Notes: generated by a model not told the origin, from the sequence alone. 64,000 nt of DNA from Dinoroseobacter sp049800835 (GCF_049800835.1 NZ_JBNAFU010000001.1:744001-808000), one strand, 5' to 3'; counted from the stretch's first letter, positions 31,635 through 40,251 are shown. Numbers and translations: made by a program.

Positions 31635-32810
31635 ATGGCTCCTGCCCCGCCCTCCTCAGCACCTTCACCGCGCCGCGTGTTCCTGTGCGACACGACCTTG
31701 CGCGACGGCGAACAGACGGCGGGCGTGGCGTTTTCACTTGATGAAAAGCGTGCCATCGCTCGGGCGCTGGACAGCGCGGGCGTGGCCGAGATAGAAGCCG
31801 GTATCGCCGCCATGGGCGATGAAGAAGTCGCCGAAATCCGGGTCATTGTATCCGAGATCCGGAACGCGGTGCCGGTCGTCTGGTGCCGCTTGCGCGAACA
31901 TGACCTCGACATGGCGGCGCGATGCGAGGTCACGCGCGTGCATTTCGCAGTGCCGACCTCCGAGGCGCAACTGGCCGGAAAGCTTCGCGCGGATCGGCTA
32001 TGGGCCCTGTCGGAAACCGACCGACTGGTGCGCCTTGCCACCCAGCGTGGGTATCAGGTGTCGGTGGGCGCCGAAGACGCGAGCCGGACAGACATCGATT
32101 TTCTGGTTGATCTGGCCAATACGGCAGCGCGCGCAGGCGCGATCCGCTATCGCATCGCAGACACGCTGGGTATCCTGCACCCGATGGCGACGTATGGGTT
32201 GGTCAGCAACCTTGTCGAACGCGTCGCTTTGCCCATCGAAATCCACGCGCACAATGACTTCGGCATGGCCACGGCCAACACGATCATGGCAGCCACAGCC
32301 GGGGCGGATTACCTGTCGGTTACCGTAAATGGCCTTGGTGAACGGGCCGGCAACGCGGCCTTGGAAGAGGTCGCCGCCGCGATGGAAGCGGGCGGCATGG
32401 CGACGGGCATCCACCTGCCATCGCTTGCCGATTTGTCAAAAACGGTCGCGCGCGCGTCCGGTCGCGCCTTGCCCGAAGCCAAACCGATTACCGGTGACAT
32501 GGTCTTTGCCCATGAGGCGGGCATTCACGTGGACGCGATCCTGAAACAGGCCGACACCTACGAAGACCCGCGTTGCGCGCCCGAAAGGTTCGGTCGCGAG
32601 CGGCGCATCGTCATCGGCAAGCATTCCGGAACAGCCGGTTTGCGCGCAGCGCTGCGCGCCGCCAACCTGCCCGATGACGAGGCCACCGTGACCGGCCTGA
32701 AACCGCTGCTGCGCGACCACGCGATCCGCACGAAACGCCCCGCCACCCCGGAAGATCTGAGCACCTTGCTGCGGCAGTTGCCACCGACCTTCGGACCCGG
32801 GGGGCTCTAG
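31635..32810 (+). CDS. nifV: Homocitrate synthase NifV
   Basis: This 391-residue enzyme condenses acetyl-CoA with 2-oxoglutarate to homocitrate, the organic ligand of FeMo-co. The TIM-barrel signature CDTTLRDGEQTAGVAF begins at residue ~20; HAHNDFGMATANT holds the metal-binding His pair, and VNGLGERAGNAALEEV is conserved. It starts 13 nt after nifS. Confidence 0.97.
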   Translation: MAPAPPSSAPSPRRVFLCDTTLRDGEQTAGVAFSLDEKRAIARALDSAGVAEIEAGIAAMGDEEVAEIRVIVSEIRNAVPVVWCRLREHDLDMAARCEVTRVHFAVPTSEAQLAGKLRADRLWALSETDRLVRLATQRGYQVSVGAEDASRTDIDFLVDLANTAARAGAIRYRIADTLGILHPMATYGLVSNLVERVALPIEIHAHNDFGMATANTIMAATAGADYLSVTVNGLGERAGNAALEEVAAAMEAGGMATGIHLPSLADLSKTVARASGRALPEAKPITGDMVFAHEAGIHVDAILKQADTYEDPRCAPERFGRERRIVIGKHSGTAGLRAALRAANLPDDEATVTGLKPLLRDHAIRTKRPATPEDLSTLLRQLPPTFGPGGL

Positions 32811-32811
32811 A

Positions 32812-33552
32812 ATGGCCAGTTTCACCACCCTGTTGCGCAGCGACTTCTCGGCCATCCGCGAGCGGGACCCGGCAGCAAGGGGGGCGGTCGAAACAATGCT
32901 CACCTATCCCGGTCTGCACGCAATGCTCGCCCATCGCATCGCACATGCACTCTGGTGCATTAACTGGCGCAGCGCTGCGCGACTGCTTTCTTACCTCGCG
33001 CGTATGGTCACGGCGATCGACATTCACCCCGGCGCGCGCATCGGTCCGGGCTTTTTCATCGATCACGGCGCGGGTGTCGTTATCGGCGAAACCGCTGTCG
33101 TGGGCCGGGATGTCACGCTCTATCACGGCGTCACCCTCGGAGGCGTGTCCTGGAACGCGGGAAAACGCCATCCGACCCTCGAAGACCGCGTCATGGTTGG
33201 CGCGGGCGCCAAGATACTCGGCCCTATCACGGTCGGCGCGGACGCCCGTATCGGCGCCAACTCGGTTGTCGTGGAAACGGTCCCGCCGGAGACCACGGTC
33301 GTCGGCATTCCGGCCCGCATCGTGCAGACCGGAACCGCGCGTTCGAACGATCCCTACCGTGTCGACCTGAACCATCACCTCATGCCCGACCCGGTGGGTC
33401 GCACGCTCCTGCGCCTTGCTGATCGCATCGCGTTTCTCGAAGCGCGGCTTGCCGCACGGGACCAAACGGCAGAGGCGCAATGCCCGCCGAGCCCCCCCGC
33501 CATTTTCTCAAACCCAGCCCCAAAAGACCTGCAAGGAGACCACCATGCCTAA
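32812..33552 (+). CDS. cysE: Serine O-acetyltransferase, nif-linked CysE
   Basis: This 246-residue enzyme makes O-acetylserine for cysteine synthesis, raising the sulfur supply for NifS. The left-handed beta-helix repeats begin at ~63 (IDIHPGARIGPGFFIDHG), with catalytic LYHGVTLGGVSW. Nif-linked second copies of cysE (cysE1/cysE2) are known beside nifV. It begins 1 nt after nifV and overlaps nifW by 8 nt. Confidence 0.95.
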   Translation: MASFTTLLRSDFSAIRERDPAARGAVETMLTYPGLHAMLAHRIAHALWCINWRSAARLLSYLARMVTAIDIHPGARIGPGFFIDHGAGVVIGETAVVGRDVTLYHGVTLGGVSWNAGKRHPTLEDRVMVGAGAKILGPITVGADARIGANSVVVETVPPETTVVGIPARIVQTGTARSNDPYRVDLNHHLMPDPVGRTLLRLADRIAFLEARLAARDQTAEAQCPPSPPAIFSNPAPKDLQGDHHA

Positions 33553-33892
33553 GGATTTCGAAGAAGCCGGCGTTCTGGACCATATCAACAAGTTGTCCTC
33601 CGCTGAGGACATCTTCACCTACCTCTTGTTGCCCTATGAAGCGGAGGTTGTGAACATCTCTCGGCTGCACATCATGAAGCGTTTCGGTGGCTATCTGCGC
33701 GATGCGCGCTTTGTCGGCATGGACGAGGAGGAAGTGTTTCTGGAAAGCCGCCAACTGCTCAAACGCGCTTACACCGACTTCGTCGCCAGTACGCCGATTG
33801 CGGAAAAGGTCTTCAAGGTTCATCGCGACGAGGACGAAAAACGCCGGAACCGCTTTGTCGGGATCGACACGCTGAAACTGGCCGCCGAGTGA
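33545..33892 (+). CDS. nifW: NifW, nitrogenase-stabilising protein
   Basis: This 115-residue protein is of the NifW family: LSSAEDIFTYLLLPYEAEVVNISRLHIMKRF and TYRDFVAST-like LLKRAYTDFVASTPIAEKVF. It binds the MoFe protein and is linked with protection from oxygen. ATG 33545 overlaps the cysE end with AAGGAG upstream; the stop overlaps modA. Confidence 0.95.
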   Translation: MPKDFEEAGVLDHINKLSSAEDIFTYLLLPYEAEVVNISRLHIMKRFGGYLRDARFVGMDEEEVFLESRQLLKRAYTDFVASTPIAEKVFKVHRDEDEKRRNRFVGIDTLKLAAE

Positions 33893-34635
33893 CCCGTTTC
33901 GCGCGATATCTGACGGGGGCCGTCGCAAGCTGGCTGTCGATGCTGTCATTGGCATTGGCAGACCCGGTTGTTCTTGCTGCGGCCTCCACCAATCGCGCGC
34001 TTGATGCAGCCCTGGCTGCGAGCGGGATCAAGGCTGTGACAAGCTACGGCGCGTCAGGCGTGCTCGCCCGCCAGATCGAGCAAGGGGCGCCTGCCGACCT
34101 CTTTGTTTCCGCAAATCCGAAATGGATGACGTATCTTGTGGATGCCGGACTGATCGACGCCGAAGCCGTACGCGTGCTGATGTCCAACAGCCTTGTTCTG
34201 ATCGCCCCCGAAGGTGATACAGGCTGGGCGGGTCTGTCGTTGGATGCCCGCCTTGACGACGAATTCTTCGCCATGGCCGATCCCGCGACCGCCCCCGTCG
34301 GCGCCTACGGGCGCGCGGCGCTTGAAGCGCAAGACCTCTGGTCATCGATCGCGCCACATCACGTGCCCACCCGCAACACGCTTGCAACGGTCGCGGCTGT
34401 ATCCAAGGGCGAAGCGGCGCTTGGCCTCGTGTATGCCAGCGATGCGACCGGTCAGGCCGTTCAGGTGATCCGGGACATTCCAACGGATAGTCACCCCCCG
34501 ATCCGCTACCTTATCGCACCGGTCGCGCAGGGCTCCGACGCCACCGCCGCAACAGCGCTGCTTGCGTTTCTCGACAGCGACGCGGGTCGGGCCATCCTGT
34601 CACGCAATGGATTTCTGGTGGAGACGGGCCCATGA
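33889..34635 (+). CDS. modA: Molybdate-binding periplasmic protein ModA
   Basis: This 248-residue protein has a signal peptide (~1-24, ending SLALA) and the ModA fold: VLAAASTNRALDAAL, KAVTSYGASGVLARQIEQGAPADLFVSANPKWM and VGAYGRAALE. It captures molybdate for nitrogenase. The start is GTG 33889, overlapping the nifW stop (GTGA), so it is coupled to the nif operon rather than controlled by ModE alone. Confidence 0.94.
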   Translation: MTRFARYLTGAVASWLSMLSLALADPVVLAAASTNRALDAALAASGIKAVTSYGASGVLARQIEQGAPADLFVSANPKWMTYLVDAGLIDAEAVRVLMSNSLVLIAPEGDTGWAGLSLDARLDDEFFAMADPATAPVGAYGRAALEAQDLWSSIAPHHVPTRNTLATVAAVSKGEAALGLVYASDATGQAVQVIRDIPTDSHPPIRYLIAPVAQGSDATAATALLAFLDSDAGRAILSRNGFLVETGP

Positions 34636-35333
34636 CCCTCGGTCTGTCAGAAATGGAACAGGCGGCGCTCGCCCTGTCCATGAGCGCCTCGGCGCAGGCC
34701 GTTCTCTGGTCCCTGCCCCTTGCCATCGGGCTTGGCTTGCTTCTCGGGACGAAACGCTTCCCCGGACACGCGGTCCTCAATGCGGTGGTGCACCTGCCGC
34801 TTGTCCTGCCACCGGTCGTGCTTGGCTACCTTCTCCTGGTGCTGCTTGGCCGCAATGGTCCGATCGGCGGTCCGCTCTATGAGCTTTTCGGCTGGCGCAT
34901 CGCGTTCAGCGAAACCGCAGTCATCATCGCGTGTGCGATTGTCGGCTTCCCGTTGATGGTGCGCGCGATCCGCCAGTCCGCCGAGGCGATCGACCCGCGC
35001 TACGCGCAAGCGGCGCGCAGCCTGGGCGCTTCCGAAGCCCGTATTTTTGCCTCCGTCACCATTCCGCTTCTGGCCCCCGGTCTGCTGACCGGAACAACAC
35101 TCGCATTCGCCCGTGCCGTCGGCGAGTTCGGCGCAACCATCACACTGGCAGGCAACATGCCGGGGCGGACGCAAACCCTGCCGCTGGCGCTGTTCACCGT
35201 AACCCAAAGCCCGGGCGAGGACATAGCGGCGCTGCGCCTGTGCCTGATCTCGCTTGCCTTGGCGGGAACCGCCTTGTTGGCCTCCGAAGCGCTTGGCCGG
35301 CGGCTCTCCCCCCGGGAGGGGCTCGCGGCATGA
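34632..35333 (+). CDS. modB: Molybdate ABC transporter permease ModB
   Basis: This 233-residue membrane protein has five to six helices and the permease EAA loop (AARSLGASEARIFASVTIPLLAPG, ~125-148), with LPLVLPPVVLGYLLL in the first half typical of ModB. It overlaps modA by ATGA and modC by ATGA. Confidence 0.95.
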   Translation: MTLGLSEMEQAALALSMSASAQAVLWSLPLAIGLGLLLGTKRFPGHAVLNAVVHLPLVLPPVVLGYLLLVLLGRNGPIGGPLYELFGWRIAFSETAVIIACAIVGFPLMVRAIRQSAEAIDPRYAQAARSLGASEARIFASVTIPLLAPGLLTGTTLAFARAVGEFGATITLAGNMPGRTQTLPLALFTVTQSPGEDIAALRLCLISLALAGTALLASEALGRRLSPREGLAA

Positions 35334-36046
35334 TCACGATTGATCTTCATCACACCCGGGGCCGGTTCTGCCTTGATATCGCTCTCAGCCTGCCCACGCA
35401 GGGCATCACGGGCCTGATCGGGCGGTCCGGGTCGGGAAAGTCCACGCTGTTTTCGTGCCTTGCCGGGCATGTCCGCCCGGATGCCGGGCGCATCACGATC
35501 AACGGTGACACCCTGTTTGATCACGGCCGCAACATCGACGTGGCCCCGGCGGCACGGGGCATTGGTGTTGTCTTTCAGCAGGGTCTGTTGTTTCCGCACA
35601 TGTCTGTTGGTCGCAACATCGCATTCGGGGCGCGCCAGCGCGGCAACGCATTCTGGCGCGAGGTGATCGAAACCCTTGATCTTGGTGCGCTCCTCAACGC
35701 GCGCCCGGCGCGGCTCTCGGGGGGAGAACGCCAGCGCGCAGCGATTGCGCGCGCGTTGATGGCGGAACCGTCGCTGCTGCTGCTAGACGAGCCGGTCAGC
35801 GCGCTGGATGCCGACCTCAAGGCGCGTACGCTGGACCTGATCGCCCGTGTTCAAGACCGCACCCAGATCCCGATGATCTTCATCAGCCACGCCCCCGAGG
35901 AAGTGCGCCGCCTGTGCGACCGCGTGGTGATACTCAGCAACGGACGCGCGACGCAGGTTCGCGAAGCCAGCGCGCAGATGCCGTACCCGGCCCCTGCCGC
36001 CATGGCGTCAGGCACCGAGCCAGACCTGATCCGGAGGCTTATGTGA
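35330..36046 (+). CDS. modC: Molybdate ABC transporter ATPase ModC, short form without TOBE/Mop domain
   Basis: This 238-residue ATPase has Walker A GRSGSGKSTLF (31-41), signature LSGGERQRAAIARAL and Walker B LLLLDEPVSALD. Typical ModC is ~350 residues with a C-terminal molybdate-binding TOBE domain; that domain is wholly missing, and the protein ends shortly after the D-loop/His-switch region. The reading frame is intact and the stop overlaps the next gene, so the short form looks natural. Loss of the regulatory domain would free import from Mo feedback (inference). Confidence 0.92.
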   Translation: MITIDLHHTRGRFCLDIALSLPTQGITGLIGRSGSGKSTLFSCLAGHVRPDAGRITINGDTLFDHGRNIDVAPAARGIGVVFQQGLLFPHMSVGRNIAFGARQRGNAFWREVIETLDLGALLNARPARLSGGERQRAAIARALMAEPSLLLLDEPVSALDADLKARTLDLIARVQDRTQIPMIFISHAPEEVRRLCDRVVILSNGRATQVREASAQMPYPAPAAMASGTEPDLIRRLM

Positions 36047-36291
36047 TCCTATGCTCCTGCACCCGGCTCTCCACCTCGACCCTGCGGCTGGCCATACAGG
36101 CCAACTGCGCCAGCCAACCCTATACGGTGGTCACACCCGGCCGCGCATTTCGCATGACAAACCGGCGCATGGAGTGTGGGCGATGCGCCGCGCTGGTCAG
36201 CGAAATGGTCTCAAAAGAACTCGCCTGCCTTCAGGCACACCCAGCCCCTCCCCCTGAACAGCGGCCCACCACGGAAAGGACCGACCCATGA
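36043..36291 (+). CDS. bfd: Bacterioferritin-associated ferredoxin-like protein (Bfd-like)
   Basis: This 82-residue protein begins at GTG 36043 (GGAGG 6 nt upstream), overlapping the modC stop. It has Cys4-x-Cys6 and, ~38 residues later, Cys45-x2-Cys48 (ECGRC), the CXC...CXXC pattern of the [2Fe-2S] Bfd fold. The next gene encodes bacterioferritin, its natural partner: Bfd reduces and releases iron from Bfr. The Pro-rich tail is not typical. It is missed if only ATG starts are considered. Confidence 0.72.
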   Translation: MILCSCTRLSTSTLRLAIQANCASQPYTVVTPGRAFRMTNRRMECGRCAALVSEMVSKELACLQAHPAPPPEQRPTTERTDP

Positions 36292-36776
36292 AAGGCAACG
36301 AAAAAGTCATCGAGTACCTGAACAAGGCGCTGCGGCATGAGCTGACTGCGGTCAGCCAGTATTGGCTGCACTACCGCCTTCAGGAAGACTGGGGCTTTGC
36401 AAAGATGGCCAAGAAAAGCCGCGAGGAAAGCATCGAAGAGATGGAACACGCCGACAAACTGATCGAGCGCATCATCTTCCTTGAGGGGCATCCAAACCTC
36501 CAGGTGCTCGACCCGCTGCGCATCGGTGAAACGCTCAAGGAAACTATGGAATGCGACCTTGAGGCCGAATACTCCGCGCGGGCCTTGTACAAGGAGGCGC
36601 GCGATGTCTGCCGCGTAGCCGGGGACTACGTGACAATGGAGCTTTTCGAGAACCTTATGGGGGATGAAGAAAGCCATATCGACTTCCTCGAAACGCAACT
36701 GCAGCTGCAAGACACCATTGGCGAGGCGAATTTCGGCCAGCTGAACGCGGTCTCCGCCGACGAAGTCGAAGGTTAG
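36288..36776 (+). CDS. bfr: Bacterioferritin
   Basis: This 162-residue haem-containing ferritin has Met52 (haem ligand, in IEEMEHADKL) and ferroxidase residues Glu18, Glu51, His54 and the later GDYVTMELFENLMGDEESH. It stores and releases iron; nitrogenase synthesis needs large amounts of it. Its start overlaps the Bfd-like gene. It is the last tightly packed gene of the iscA operon. Confidence 0.95.
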   Translation: MKGNEKVIEYLNKALRHELTAVSQYWLHYRLQEDWGFAKMAKKSREESIEEMEHADKLIERIIFLEGHPNLQVLDPLRIGETLKETMECDLEAEYSARALYKEARDVCRVAGDYVTMELFENLMGDEESHIDFLETQLQLQDTIGEANFGQLNAVSADEVEG

Positions 36777-36786
36777 GAAAACCGGA

Positions 36787-36820
36787 GCGGCTGTGAGATG
36801 ATCCCTCTCACGGCAGCCGC
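36787..36820 (+). terminator. Possible weak terminator or processing hairpin after bfr
   Basis: A 12-bp stem (GCGGCT-GTGAGA / TCTCAC-ggc-AGCCGC, 3-nt bulge) lies 10 nt after the bfr stop. There is no T-run after it, so read-through into rpoN is likely. Confidence 0.45.
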
Positions 36821-36878
36821 TTCACACCTGCCTGCACACTGAAGCAGGCCGACACATTGCGAAAGGGAAGACGCACAA

Positions 36879-36893
36879 ACCCCGTCACGGGGT
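36879..36893. promoter_or_regulatory. Palindrome in the rpoN leader
   Basis: ACCCCGT-C-ACGGGGT is a perfect 7-bp inverted repeat 30 nt before the rpoN start. It could be an operator or a small leader hairpin; nothing identifies the binding factor. Confidence 0.4.
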
Positions 36894-36922
36894 AACGCGA
36901 CAAAGAGATAGGTCCAACCGCC

Positions 36923-38215
36923 ATGGAAATGGTTCAGACATTCACCCAGACCCAAACCCAGACCCAGCAGATGAGCGGGCAAATGCTCAACTCGCTGGCC
37001 ATTCTGGGTATGTCATCGGAGGATCTGGCAGAGTATCTGGCCGAAAAGGCGCAATCCAACCCCTACGTGTCCTATGCTGCGGCCCCCGCGATTGCCGCCC
37101 GCAGCAACGAGGATTTTGACGCCGTCGCCCTGCTGTCATCGGATCGACCCAGCCTGATGTCTCATGTTGTCAGCCAGATCGAACTGCATTTCGACGACCC
37201 GAGGGAACGCTTGGTTGCCTTGCGTTTTGCAGAGGCATTGGAACCCACGGGCTGGCTGGGTCAATCTGCAGAAACCATAGCACTGCTCGCCTCGGTTCCG
37301 TTATCGCTGGCTGAACGGGTACTGTCAGTCCTGCAGGGCTTCGAACCCGCAGGGCTGTTTGCCCGGTCGCTCAAGGAATGCCTGCTTCTTCAGGCGCGCG
37401 ATGCGGACATTCTGACGTGGGATCTCGAAACCCTGATAGAGAACATCCATCTCGTCGGCGAACGCCGCATGGGCGAACTTGCCGACCTGTGCGACTGTGA
37501 ACTCTCCGAACTGTCCGACTTGCTGGCGATGGTGCGCGGCCTGAACCCGAAACCCGGCCTTGCGTTTGACCACGTCCCGACGCCTGTGTTTCCGCCCGAC
37601 CTGATCGTGCGGCGCGGGGAGGATGGTTGGGAGGTCGAACTCAACCGCGCGACATTGCACAAGATCACCGTGCGCCAGGATCGGTTCGAAGATGGACAGG
37701 TCGACAAAGAAGCCCGCAAGGAGCGGCGCCGCGCGCTGGCCGAGGCGCGCGCGCTGGCCCTTGCCTTGAACCGCCGCGGCGACACGCTTCTGCGGGCCGC
37801 ATCGGTCCTCGTGGCGCGCCAATCCGGATTTCTTGAAAAAGGCCCCGAACACCTGGCGCCCCTGACGCTGGAAGATGTGGCGGAAGAACTGGGTTTGCAT
37901 GCCTCGACGATCAGCCGCGCACTGTCAGGTCGCATGATCCAGACCCCGACCCATGCGCTTCCCCTGCGGGCTTTCTTCTCTCGTGCGGTGGGGCCTGCGG
38001 AGAACGGGCAAGCCGTGTCGCGCGACAAGGCGATGGGTTTTGTCGAGACCGCGCTACGCAACGAAAATCCGACCGCACCATTGAGCGACGGAGATATCGT
38101 CGACCTTGCGAAAGGGTCAGGCCTGAAAATCGCGCGACGGACAGTGGCCAAGTACAGGATGTCGCTTGGCGTCGCGTCCTCCTACGAACGGCGCAAAAAC
38201 GCTTTGAGTGCTTGA
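36923..38215 (+). CDS. rpoN: RNA polymerase sigma-54 factor RpoN, nif-linked
   Basis: This 430-residue sigma-54 factor has a Gln-rich region I (MEMVQTFTQTQTQTQQMSGQ), a core-binding region with GLNPKPGLAFDH, and the C-terminal helix-turn-helix and RpoN box ARRTVAKYR (404-412). It recognises the seven -24/-12 sites in this island. Nif-linked rpoN copies are known in Rhodobacter, where they serve nif promoters specifically. It follows bfr by 146 nt, so it may be read partly from the iscA promoter, giving positive feedback. Confidence 0.96.
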   Translation: MEMVQTFTQTQTQTQQMSGQMLNSLAILGMSSEDLAEYLAEKAQSNPYVSYAAAPAIAARSNEDFDAVALLSSDRPSLMSHVVSQIELHFDDPRERLVALRFAEALEPTGWLGQSAETIALLASVPLSLAERVLSVLQGFEPAGLFARSLKECLLLQARDADILTWDLETLIENIHLVGERRMGELADLCDCELSELSDLLAMVRGLNPKPGLAFDHVPTPVFPPDLIVRRGEDGWEVELNRATLHKITVRQDRFEDGQVDKEARKERRRALAEARALALALNRRGDTLLRAASVLVARQSGFLEKGPEHLAPLTLEDVAEELGLHASTISRALSGRMIQTPTHALPLRAFFSRAVGPAENGQAVSRDKAMGFVETALRNENPTAPLSDGDIVDLAKGSGLKIARRTVAKYRMSLGVASSYERRKNALSA

Positions 38216-38242
38216 TTCTCAAGCATTCTGCGAATTTGGCGC

Positions 38243-38265
38243 ATTGTGACTCACGACTGCACAAT
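38243..38265. promoter_or_regulatory. Inverted repeat upstream of nifA
   Basis: ATTGTG-N11-CACAAT is a perfect 6-bp dyad with an 11-bp spacer, 220 bp upstream of nifA. The spacing fits a dimeric regulator (one helical turn plus). It is a candidate operator controlling nifA. Confidence 0.45.
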
Positions 38266-38405
38266 TACTGGCAGACCACGCTGGAAAATCCATCATTTGC
38301 CATGCCTCCGACGGCACGCGTCGGCGGAACCCTGCGGCAAAAGAGCCTTTCTGCACCTGCAAAAAGCACCCGGACAGGCGCAGTGTTATGAAACCGTTGG
38401 GGATT

Positions 38406-38429
38406 CGAGGTTTGGCCTGCCAAGCCTCG
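38406..38429. promoter_or_regulatory. Near-perfect 24-bp palindrome in the nifA leader
   Basis: CGAGGTTTGGC-CT-GCCAAGCCTCG is an 11-bp inverted repeat with one mismatch, 56 bp before nifA. A further hairpin (CCGACG-N5-CGTCGG) lies at 38308-38324. The short centre suggests a protein operator rather than an RNA hairpin. The protein is unknown; RegA- or RpoH-type binding cannot be judged. Confidence 0.45.
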
Positions 38430-38484
38430 CCGCGAGATCATTTGGAGTAATCGCCTCCAACGCCAATAAGGAGTACGTCAATCA

Positions 38485-40251
38485 ATGACTGCCTTAGACC
38501 CGAACCTTGACACCCTCGCGCACAACTCCCTGGCCTTCGATCAGAGCACCGGGCGAAAACAGGCAATGGATCGCCTTGCTTTGGACGCAATCTACGAAGT
38601 GGCCAAGACTTTCGCCAGCGCCGCCGACCCGATTGAAGTTGTACCCGACATTCTGAATGTGCTGTCGTCGTTCCTCGACCTGCGGCACGGCGTTCTTGCG
38701 CTCCTGTCGGAGCCGAGCGACCATGCCACGCCCGGCATATCCAACCCCTTCAGGATCGCCGCGACCGCGTTCGCCCGCGATGAAACGGACGACCCGAACG
38801 AAGTCCTGTCCGAGCGTGTGGCAAAGGTGGTCTTCCGGTCCGGCGTCCCGCTCATCTCGTTCGATCTGGCGGATGAATTCGGCCAGGATGCGGTACCCCG
38901 GCGGTTGCGCGGCGAAGATCAGACGCTGATCGCGGTACCACTGCGAGATCCGGAAAAAACCCATTTCGTCATTGGCCTTCTGGCAGCCTACCGGGGTCAT
39001 GACTCGACGCAGCCTGCATTGCCCGAAGTCGATGTGCGCGTCCTTACGATGGTGGCCTCACTTCTGGAGCAGGCCCTGCGGTTTCGGCGCCGCATCGCGC
39101 TGGACCGGGCGCGCGCGCAAGCCGATACCCGTCGCCTTGTGCAAGCCCTCAAAGGTCAGGCTGAGCGGATCAGCACGCCGGTCAGCCTCGATGGCATTAT
39201 CGGCGACAGCCCGGCTATTTCCGGTGTGATCGAACAGGTCAAGCGCGTTGCCAATAAACGTACCCCGGTTCTGCTGCGCGGCGAAAGCGGGACAGGCAAG
39301 GAACTTTTTGCCCGCGCGGTGCACAGTCAATCGAACCGGTCAAAGGGACCTTTTGTGCGCGTCAACTGCGCGGCCCTCTCGGAGACATTGCTCGAATCCG
39401 AGCTTTTCGGTCATGAGAAAGGCGCTTTCACCGGGGCCACCAACCTCAAGAAAGGCCGGTTCGAACTGGCGGATGGCGGGACGCTTTTCCTCGATGAAAT
39501 CGGCGAGATCAGCCCGACCTTCCAGACCAAGCTGCTGCGCATTCTTCAGGAGGGCGAGTTCGAACGCGTTGGCGGCACACGCACGATGAAGGCGGATGTG
39601 CGCGTCGTTGCCGCAACGAACCGCGACCTCGAGGATGCGGTAGCCCAGGGTGATTTTCGCGCCGATCTTTACTTCCGTATCTGCGTCGTACCGATCGTCC
39701 TGCCCCCCTTGCGCGACCGGGCCGGGGATATCCGACCGCTGGCACAACTGTTCCTTGACCAGTTCAACAAGTCCAACGGAACGAATGTGCGCTTTGCGCC
39801 CGATGCCTTTGATACTATTTGCAAATGCAAGTTTCCCGGCAATGTCCGGGAGCTTGAGAATTGCGTCAACCGCGCGGCATCCCTGTCGGATGGCGAGATC
39901 GTGCTGGACAATGAACTGGCCTGTCGCCGCAACGCGTGCCTCTCGGCGGACCTTGCGCGCTTGCAAAACGGCGCATCCCCGATCGGCGGTCTGGCTGTCG
40001 GCAGTGTGGTGACACCGTCCGTCGCTCCGGTCGATACCTCGCCCGAGCCTGCGGTTCCGCACCCTCCGCAAGCGTTTGAACGGGGCGAGGTCAATCGCCG
40101 CAAGACAGCCAATACCGCGAGGGACGAGCTGGTCGCTGCCATGGAAGAGGCCGGTTGGGTCAAGGCCAAGGCGGCTCGGCTCCTCGGGATGACCCCACGG
40201 CAGATCAGTTACGCGTTGCAGAAACACGGCGTCGAAGTCCGAAAAATATAA
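38485..40251 (+). CDS. nifA: Nif-specific sigma-54 activator NifA
   Basis: This 588-residue activator has an N-terminal GAF domain (~35-200), an AAA+ domain with Walker A GESGTGKE (266-273) and sigma-54 contact loop GAFTGA (313-318), and a C-terminal helix-turn-helix (KAKAARLLGMTPRQISYAL). Between AAA+ and DNA-binding domains is C448-x11-C460-x19-C480-x4-C485, the motif of oxygen-sensitive NifA proteins that work without NifL. AAGGAG precedes ATG 38485. It should activate the island's sigma-54 promoters through TGT-N10-ACA sites. Confidence 0.97.
   Translation: MTALDPNLDTLAHNSLAFDQSTGRKQAMDRLALDAIYEVAKTFASAADPIEVVPDILNVLSSFLDLRHGVLALLSEPSDHATPGISNPFRIAATAFARDETDDPNEVLSERVAKVVFRSGVPLISFDLADEFGQDAVPRRLRGEDQTLIAVPLRDPEKTHFVIGLLAAYRGHDSTQPALPEVDVRVLTMVASLLEQALRFRRRIALDRARAQADTRRLVQALKGQAERISTPVSLDGIIGDSPAISGVIEQVKRVANKRTPVLLRGESGTGKELFARAVHSQSNRSKGPFVRVNCAALSETLLESELFGHEKGAFTGATNLKKGRFELADGGTLFLDEIGEISPTFQTKLLRILQEGEFERVGGTRTMKADVRVVAATNRDLEDAVAQGDFRADLYFRICVVPIVLPPLRDRAGDIRPLAQLFLDQFNKSNGTNVRFAPDAFDTICKCKFPGNVRELENCVNRAASLSDGEIVLDNELACRRNACLSADLARLQNGASPIGGLAVGSVVTPSVAPVDTSPEPAVPHPPQAFERGEVNRRKTANTARDELVAAMEEAGWVKAKAARLLGMTPRQISYALQKHGVEVRKI

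Noticed and set aside
36787..36820. Strong rho-independent terminator after bfr
   Set aside because: The stem is good but has a bulge and no following T-run; kept only as a weak terminator or processing hairpin.
38246..38488. 80-codon open frame between rpoN and nifA
   Set aside because: It has no ribosome binding site or family resemblance and covers the palindrome-rich leader of nifA; regulatory DNA is more likely.
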